Of a stretch of 64,000 nt of DNA, positions 56,695-64,000 are shown in pieces (positions within the stretch are counted from its first letter, which is position 1; each line of letters starts with the position of its first letter). The stretch comes from Gnetum montanum (taxonomy: Eukaryota; Streptophyta; Gnetopsida; Gnetales; Gnetaceae), in NCBI GenBank assembly GCA_015680685.1, contig MNCI01010725.1, positions 1-64,000 on the forward strand, written 5' to 3'. The position numbers were made by a program, and so were the translations under genes. The notes under the pieces are model-generated. The model saw nothing but the letters and a program-made list of their open reading frames with translations, was not told the origin of the DNA and made no database searches.

Positions 56695-57310
56695 AGGCTC
56701 TGGGAATGGCCAAGCTAAGGTCACTAATCAGGAGATTACAAGGATATTAACGAGAACAATTAGCAAATTTAGGCGAGACTGGAGCACGAAATTGAACGAT
56801 GCTCTCTGGGCATACTGCTCCACTTGGAAACTCCCTATAGGCTACTCTCCCTATGAGTTAGTATACGGAAAACTACCAAAGCTCCCTATACAGACTGAGC
56901 TCCATACACTATACATGGCATGTGACCTTCACCTTGACCTCGACCTAGCACCAAAACAAAGATTGGCAACTCTAAATGTGCTAGACGAGAATAGATTGGT
57001 TGCTCTATCATCAAATGAGTTGCATAAGGCACATAACAAGCAGCATCATGACTTAAGAATTTGAAAGGTTAAGTACCAACCAGGAGACAAGGTCCTTTAC
57101 TGGAACCCCACGCATGTACCATAGCGTACGGAATTTCAAACATTGTAGGAAGGACCTTATATTATTCATACGACCTTTCCCTCAGGAGCCATGACAATAT
57201 ACAAGCTTGAAAGCCCGGATAAGAAGTTACTAGTCAATGTGCAACAAACAAAACCCTTCTATGAACCAAGAACAACCAGTGCAAATTACACATATGATAA
57301 CAGACAACCT
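56695..57310 (+). pseudogene. Integrase C-terminal part of element G
   Basis: Begins [18 protein letters not shown], in which the catalytic Glu of GQAE is Lys. Then [18 protein letters not shown] and [10 protein letters not shown] as in gypsy integrases, and the C-terminal domain with a YQPGDKVLYWNP block and EGPYIIHTTF. The zinc finger, two catalytic Asp, RT and RNase H are all missing, deleted at the junction with the second gag. Confidence 0.88.
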
Positions 57311-59278
57311 TGCTCATTATTTCAGATCTCTCCCTTTCCATTCAATAATGGGGGAGATGGCCACCTATGCTAATCATTATAGGCCCTTAGTTCTTTTTAG
57401 TTTTTGTTTTACACATTTTTTTTACATATTTTTGTTTTGCACATTTTTGTTTTACAAATTTCTTTAACTTTTCTTGTTTTTGTTTTACAACATCATTATA
57501 CTTTTTCATTTTGTGTGTATGTGTGAGTGTGTGTGTTATCAATCTTGTAAGTTTGTCATTTAATAAGTGTTCTTTATGATGGTATGAACTGTTTCCCATA
57601 TGGTTGCTAATGTTTGGTTTTTACCTCTAAGTTACGATGTTGATACTAAGGTATGTTCTTCTGATATGGCAGGCAATGAGTCCACTTCATCCATACATCC
57701 ACAAGTTTCTATGGTCTCTCTTGGCTTGGAACTGTACAGTCCCTTTTTCAATAATTAGAACTAAAATGAATCGGTGACTAGGCATGTCTCAAACTAAGGA
57801 AGGACTCCAGACTTGAAAAGGGTGTGACTTCAAGGGAACTTAATGCATTTGTGTTGGCCATTCTCTTGGGTGCTTTGATGTTTTCTTCTTGAGTTTTCTT
57901 GCCATTTCGATGTTACCCAATTATCGAGAAGCTGAGCTAATAAAAATAACAAAGTCTTTGCATGGTGTGGTTTTCACGCATAAACACATAAGAAAAAAAC
58001 AAAAACAGTGAGAATTCAAAGCACACCCCTTACACGAAATAATCACTTGGGCTATAAGCACTAGTTATAGAACTAAAATAAACATGTTCCCTCTAACTAA
58101 GGCCCTTCTCACTTCCCATTCTCTCCTCCTTTGTTTAGTCGGAATGGTGGTGGCTCTTCGGTAAAGGCATTCTTGTTATTCAAGTGGATGGATTGGCTAA
58201 ATGCATTAATGCGAAGTCACTGGATGTGTTTTGTTTGAGGCCAGACTTGGAATGGGATCTACTAAGTCACATTAATCATGAAATCCACAAGGGGTTGTAC
58301 ATCACCTTGTTCTTGAGACTCCATTCCATTCTCTCCTTTCCATCATTCTTCCTCCATTATTCACCTCATTGTTGATTGTAGCATTAGTGTATATTTTGGT
58401 TGACGCATTGTTTTCTTTTTGAATGTGGTTTTGTCAGGGCATTAACTCTTGTTCCAAATGACATTCCTAGAGCCTACGGACTCTTTGAATGTGGTTTTGT
58501 CAGGGCATTAAGGGCATGAGCCTGCTTTGGGGAGGACCCACTGACATTCCTATTTGGTACACCAGTTAAATTCTTTCCCTTAACATTTTTGTAATCCACT
58601 CTATTTTGTTCATTTCCATCTTGACATCCACTTCATTGATGTTATAGTTATCTTTTTTTCTCCATTTTGTTCTTTTTCCTTCTCCATTCTATTGCTACCG
58701 GAGGTTCGCTCTTAGTCATGGGGGTCTGGACCCAAATTTTTTCAATTTTCTCCTAACCCCTACACCTTCAGTAGTCACCACTATTATATCTCCAGACTCG
58801 TATTAGCCATACCATAACTCAACCAATGGGTTTACACCAAAGCAAGGTATCAATTGAATTATGATTCATTTACCCTTTCTAATATAAAGAATGTGTTGTG
58901 TGTACAATTGACAATTATACAACAACGGAGTGGATTTGGAGGGAACACTTGGAATGGATTGGTGTTAAAGTAGCTATGTAAGGAGCAAGATCGATGGCAC
59001 GCTTATGGATAGATAACAAAAGGTGCAATCTTGGCATTGGCAGCAATCGACTTCTTCTCTCTTCTCTCTTCTCTCTCAGCTACCAAATAAGGCCTGATGT
59101 CAAATGTATAAAGTGGTCACTCTTGTTGTCGTGAACACGATTTTTGTCTTGTCTTGTAATGATGATCCGTTCACATGTCATCCCATTCACCATTAGTTTC
59201 ATTCAAGTCAATAATCCCATACCTTCCCAATATTTTGTAAGGAACTTGAGGATGAGTTTTCATTCAGTCATGGGGGTA
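57311..59278 (+). other. 3' untranslated region of element G
   Basis: No gene seen. It holds a T-rich TTTTACACATT repeat (57390-57490), a GT-rich microsatellite (57512-57537), a duplication of about 65 bases (58416-58511, unit with GAATGTGGTTTTGTCAGGGC) and two copies of AGTCATGGGGGT (about 58709 and 59267). The second of these directly precedes LTR3 and serves as the polypurine tract. Confidence 0.65.
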
Positions 59279-60044
59279 TGATGGGATGCGATATCGCATG
59301 GGCCGTGATATCGTGGTGCGCCGCCAAGTCTATAAATAAGAGGCATCTCTCCCTTGTTTCTCATTCTAGGCCTAGACTTTGAAACTCTAGAAGTTTTACC
59401 TCTCTAGAGATAGAATAATTTCCATGTGCCCGCAGTAGGAGCTCCAAAGTGAACAGATCTTTATTCGAGCAAATATTGTACCTAAACACAAGTTTGTGTA
59501 CGAAAATAAAGATGAACTTCTTGGATAAACCTTGTAGTGCATGGATTAGGCTAATTAGGACTTTACTTATTGTTATTTATTATTCATCATTTCAATGCTT
59601 TATTAGTCATTAAATCTCTCTCAACCCTTCTCCCATAGTTAAGTGCATTCAGTACGACTACTTCGAGCACGTGCGTTACACTTGGTGATCCCAGTAACGA
59701 ATAGCGTTTGGTAACCAAGGTTGCATTGGTTCAGGGTGTGAACGGTAAGTGGGAACGGATGCTGATGCTAGGTTAGTTAGTTAGTTAAAGTTAGTTAATT
59801 AGTCTCTTCACCCTTCACTTGATTAGCATAGGAGATAAAACAGAAAAGATATAAAAATCATATACCTTAGACTTACTTAACCATACAACTGTGACAAATA
59901 CAAGTAAGTCTAGGAAGACAATGAATGATTAACCTTAAGTGTTCCATGAGGCGTGTAGGCACTTAATCTGTGGAGTTCGACTGGATCGCGTGTGTAACTC
60001 TCATATTCGAATGGTTGAGTGTAGGGGTACCTCACCACTCATCA
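59279..60044 (+). repeat. LTR3 of element G
   Basis: Starts TGATGGGATGCGATATCGC and ends CACTCATCA, followed by the GTAAT duplication. Compared with LTR1 it lacks about 45 bases of the palindrome region upstream of TATAAATA. Confidence 0.95.
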
Positions 60045-60049
60045 GTAAT
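60045..60049. repeat. Target site duplication of element G, right copy (GTAAT)
   Basis: Identical to 52268-52272. Confidence 0.9.
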
Positions 60050-60549
60050 CTTACTAGACAATAATGTTATAACAAGAGGTTTGTTGAGTGATAGAAGAGA
60101 TTAAAGAAGAACTAGAGCTTAATCCTCCTCACTAACTTGTACAACAAGATAAGATGATGGACTAATCAACTTATTAAAGAAATTAAGATGATATATTATA
60201 GGTGTTCCTTGATCTTGAAGTCCTACAATTTTAATTTCAAATATAATTTATTTATCAAGTTCTTGGTCATGTACAAGCTTGATTTACAAGAAACAATCGA
60301 ATAGTATTTTGAATCCTCAGATGGATGTCTTCTTGGTCTTTATTAGGTATTTCCAAAGGATTCTTTGCCTTCTTTGCTAGCTTTTTATGAAGTCCTTAGT
60401 GAATAAGCAAGTCTTGCACTTTAATTTTTCATGACACAAACTTGTTTATGTCATTCAACTTTTTTCCTTTAAACTTAAAAATTTTAATATCATTTTAATA
60501 ATAGCTTGCATTGCTAATACTTCCTCATATAGCAATAAAAGTTTAAATG

Positions 60550-60715
60550 TGAAAATGATCATAAATGAATTTGAGTTAAAATTTAACTTTTTTATTACTA
60601 AATTAAGAATTCAACTTGTGTTTTTCCTATAATAAGAACATCTCATATAAATCTCCAAACAAGGAATATTAAATATAAGTAAGATGAAGAGAATGAGTTA
60701 GATGAAGGGATGGGT
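60550..60715. repeat. Diverged repeat flanking element G, right copy (element F terminal repeat)
   Basis: Matches 50085-50270 in the same direction. Confidence 0.6.
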
Positions 60716-60844
60716 CATTACTTCGGAAACAAAAAAAAAGTTACTGAATCTTTTAAATTTCTAACGAACTTTTAATCAATTTTAAGCTCATATACAATAG
60801 ATAAATATGAACAATTTCCATGCACTACTTGTTTCCCATATATG

Positions 60845-60955
60845 TTTATTCTTCCCATAAATAGATAAATAGAAGTTTATTCTTCCCATAAATAGATAAA
60901 TAGAAGTTTATTGTTTCCCATAAATAGATAAATAGAAGTTTATTCTTCCCTTTTG
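60845..60955. repeat. 31-base minisatellite, about 3.5 copies
   Basis: The unit TTTATTCTTCCCATAAATAG plus ATAAATAGAAG repeats at 60845, 60876 and 60907, with a partial fourth copy. The copies are almost identical, so the expansion is recent. Confidence 0.95.
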
Positions 60956-63900
60956 TGTCGATTCCCTATTCATCATTTCATTTCTTTTTCGTATTGTATC
61001 ACCAAATGCCAAAGTTGCCCAAGGCACCAAGCCCAAGAAGGATGCGTAGGAATATGCACTATCCCAATTTCAGCATGGTGAAATACTGCTGGAACTCGTG
61101 CACACTGAGAGCATCGGCACAGCATTAGGTGAAACTTGCAACTGCACCAGTCTCTCTTCTTCTCTCTACCAATAACAGCCTTCTTAAGAAATCGAACTCA
61201 AAATTTCGACAGCCCGGTTGCAAACGGAATGGACCCACTATAGGTCCATATAAATAAATCTATACCGTGGCCGCGGATGATATACTTGTACTAAATCACA
61301 CCAGCAATAACCTGACGATGACGGGAAATCAACAACCAATAAAGCAATTTGCCCTTGAAAAATGAATAAATAATAAACTATGCTTGACAGATTCTTGTTT
61401 AGGGCAGAATGCTCATAAAAGCTTCCGAGGAGCAGCCTGATATGTACATAAAGTGATTTTAGGGATATGTACATAACGCAGATGCTTGGATCCGCATCCT
61501 CTTAGCATTTCATTTGACAATTCACACTGTGGCCTTACTGCATATTGGTGGTTCAGACCCGAGCTGAAAAACCCCTGCTTCGTTTGGATTCATATTATGG
61601 GATGAAAAGAATACGTTGATTCATATAATTATACTAAGACAGCTTCCTGGACACCACATTGCTTTTGTTATTAACATTATTATTAATAATATCTTATGTG
61701 TGGGCCTATCGGAATCTGAGCTTTTGCGGCGTGCCATGATGAAAAGAATACTCTATCGTGCGTTGCAAATGGAGATTAAAAGTTTTCATCATTGCAAATG
61801 GAGATTAAAAGTTTACATTTGGTGTGAAGGTGTGATGTGTGCCAGATGCAGTTGGGCTCATCATTGCTGCTTACGTCTCCTATTGTTTATATTCTTTCAA
61901 TTCCCGTCACCGACAAAGTTGTAATGTTTTTGACAGACTGGACGCAAACAAGGTGAATTTAAAACTATGAAATATAAAGGCTAAAATTGTCTCAGTAAAA
62001 ATTAAGGTTATCCAGCCGGAGGACATAAAAGAGTTCCGCGAGGAGAATGATCGACGATAACGGCAGTAGGCAAATCAGTACCACTACACAGCAATTTGTC
62101 TATGATAAATATAATAAACTACCGGAGGACAATGCAACTTCAATGCAAGATTCTCTTTAAAAGAGAAAATTCACAAAAGCTTCGGAGCAGTAGCAGCCTG
62201 ATATGCACAAAATGTTAATCTATATATTGGAAGAATATCAGGTCCCACACCGCCTGGATGCAAGACGTGCAACTTCAACTCTACTGGGTTGTATTTTTCA
62301 GCGACAAGAAGAGTTAAATTAAGATTTCTTGCTGAAATCCTTTTGCGACCTTTCAGTTTTCATTGATTCCAAGAGATTGTGGCACCTGAAGCAAGTTAAA
62401 GAGATGTGCAGTGGCGGCTGTATCTTAATGGTGATTGGTAAGATTTGACCGTGAGGTAGACGGCCACTTATGCGTGCCTTAGCGGCCAAGAACGTTACGT
62501 GTTTGAAGGATTTAAAAGCAGAATAGCAGATATCAAAGGATTCGAATCTGCCATGGTATTCATGATTGTTACCTTCACCTGATAAAATTCTTTGCACAAA
62601 CAACTATCTGGAGCAGTTTAGTGGAGGACTAGTTTATTGTTTCGTCCACAAATGTAGCCTCTGGCCCGCCGACCAGGACTGCTTTCTTCAGGATTCAGGA
62701 GTTTACAGGCGATCCTAAAGTGTTTTTTATTATTACTTTTTTTTTATTTCAAGAGTTGGAAGGGAGTTAATTCGATTACACTCCATGGTATTAGATTATC
62801 AAATGTTACGGACAGTTCCACGGTAGCATCATGGAAATAGCATGTAGACTCTCACGTTGAAAGGACTTCTTAAACACAGCATGATTTGTTTTCTTTAATT
62901 TTTTCTTTTTCTCCTTTTTCCCCCCGTTGCGGCTAATCAGTATGTGTGAGATTTAATTTTGCGGCTTGTCGGCGTACTAAAACTAAACAAATATCCTATC
63001 ATGTTTGAATGGCAAGATGTGTATTTTAGTTAATCAATTTTTTAAAATGTCCCACAATGTTTTTTCGAATGATTTAAATTTAAATATGTGCAACTAAGTT
63101 AATTTTCCTAAATTAATAGCAACATTAAATTGCATGTTTATATAAATATCCATGTTACCATAATACCAATGATTAAAAAGCCAGTGATAGATGGTTTAAA
63201 TAGTTCCTTTATTGTTTTGCTAGATAAGAGGTTGCCGGTTGGAATCCTACTTGTACTTTATATCTTACTTTATTTCTTACATGTAATTAAATTATTTCGA
63301 GTTGCAATACAGCAGAGAATACTTTGCTGTCTTCATCCAAAGAACAAACAAGATCGAGCCGAATCCAACATGGTAGTGGAAATTTCAGCTCCAATCAACT
63401 CAACTAACACCAAGATTGAGTAAACACAGAAATCGCACGTATATTCCGGTATTCAATTAAAGAACAATCTAGGATCGAAGCTAGGCGGGTTAGGTCACAG
63501 TGTATCAAAGTCGATAAATTCAAATATATGGTGTAATATAGTTTGTGACTTTGTGTCATTGCAAACTGCATCTCTTATAACTGCAAAACTCCTGGGCGGC
63601 TCCGCTAGGTGTTCAAAACTTTTCTTGTTCCTATGCTTCAGTACTACTGCTGAAGTGCTGAGCTATGAAAACTTAAAAGAATCCTCTATCAATGGACAAG
63701 AACAATGTTTAGCCGGATTGAGGATGAATCAAACATGATCCAAAAATCTAGCACAGTCGTCCAGGTGACCAGGTCTCCATCAGTTACACTCATCCATGTT
63801 AGGTCGTCAACTGTATCCGGGACCGCCAATACGCTGGATACCCTGATACTATAACATACCGTTTACGCCAGAGATTCGCTAAAGGAAATACCAACGTGTA

Positions 63901-64000
63901 TACAACTTATTGTAACATACCATTATCTTAATCCTTTAGAAGCTTAAACATTTTGTGAATTCGTCTCCTTGTAATTGAATTAGTTTGATCTTGTAAAGCT
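60956..64000. other. Unassigned right flank with small duplications
   Basis: I recognise no gene or element here, and the sequence looks less AT-rich and less retroelement-like. A 29-base tandem duplication (TTGCAAATGGAGATTAAAAG..) lies at 61763-61819. A segment of about 90 bases (61362-61450) recurs diverged at 62102-62212, sharing AGCAGCCTGATATG. Open frames such as 62319-62603 (minus, 94 codons) and 63130-63423 (plus, 97 codons) have no recognisable domain; they could be exon remnants or chance. Confidence 0.4.

Larger units (their letters stand above)
52273..60044 (+). mobile_element. Element G: Athila-type gypsy element with three LTRs
   Basis: Order: LTR1 (52273-53100), primer site, gag, LTR2 (55215-56019), primer site, start of a second gag, abrupt jump at about 56695 into integrase, 3' region, LTR3 (59279-60044). 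Only the outermost LTRs have matching flanks (GTAAT). LTR1 and LTR3 resemble each other more than LTR2, so they form the original pair. LTR2 with the second gag is a related subfamily copy. Nested insertion at 55215 followed by a deletion from the inner gag to the outer integrase explains this; unequal recombination is the alternative. Confidence 0.9.

Noticed and set aside
57387-57599. Lys-rich minus-strand frame
   Set aside because: Translation of a T-rich low-complexity repeat.
62319-62603. Host gene exon on the minus strand (94 codons)
   Set aside because: I could not match it to a family and saw no convincing splice-linked neighbour; left as unassigned.
1-64000. Organellar DNA insert, tRNA or rRNA gene
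   Set aside because: No cloverleaf-like or rRNA-like sequence was recognised by eye, and no chloroplast or mitochondrial gene; a covariance-model search was not possible.

Overview
This is plant nuclear DNA made almost entirely of nested, decayed LTR retrotransposons; I recognise no intact host gene, tRNA or rRNA. The evidence for a plant is Ty3/gypsy elements of the Tat/Ogre and Athila types (Athila-type tRNA primer sites, dual RNase H pol), Ty1/copia pol, and short GT-AG introns of about 60-100 bp. The many old, stop-riddled, full-length copies suggest a very large, slowly purged genome, such as a gymnosperm; that is inference.

Layout. 1-5207 is the pol and 3' part of an old + strand gypsy element (A). 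A 17.7 kb minus-strand Tat/Ogre-like element (B, 5208-22863) is inserted in it, with a perfect 5-bp target duplication GATAT and LTRs at 5208-6347 and 21705-22863. Element A resumes at 22869, with a polypurine tract at 23186-23201 and an LTR start at 23202. 24755-31249 is a + strand copia element (C) with both LTRs. After a 701-base gap, 33215-39800 is a second, very decayed copia (D). 40064-49900 is a minus-strand Athila-like element (E) with an extra ORF beyond its integrase. 50085-60715 is an old element (F) with a minus-strand coiled-coil ORF. It is interrupted by a + strand Athila-type element (G, 52273-60044) that has three LTRs inside one target duplication, GTAAT. 60716-64000 has only small repeats and unassigned sequence.

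The most interesting part is element B. Its gag-protease frame (20940 to about 16756) and pol frame (about 11180 to 7800) are separated by 5.5 kb, at the place where Ogre elements are known to carry an intron. That interval holds a gene on the opposite strand (11655-16221) with nine exons and GT-AG introns; six of its eight junctions join in phase. Exons 2-3 resemble an FCP1/NIF-type HAD phosphatase domain with its catalytic acids missing, and exon 8 is probably coiled coil. Cargo inside a sense-strand intron would be spliced out of gag-pol mRNA. Cargo that is antisense would keep its own introns through retrotransposition. Two short motif families mark the non-coding modules of B: the palindrome CAGCGTATACGCTG and variants (U3, 5' leader, first exon and first intron of the cargo gene) and a 20-nt AGTTTA..GTCAT..CGGAC motif (three spacers).

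Coding decay in B is unusual: I see no frameshift in the gag-protease or pol frames over about 7.5 kb, and every internal stop is one C-to-T change from Gln or Arg. This points to methyl-cytosine deamination as the main cause of inactivation.
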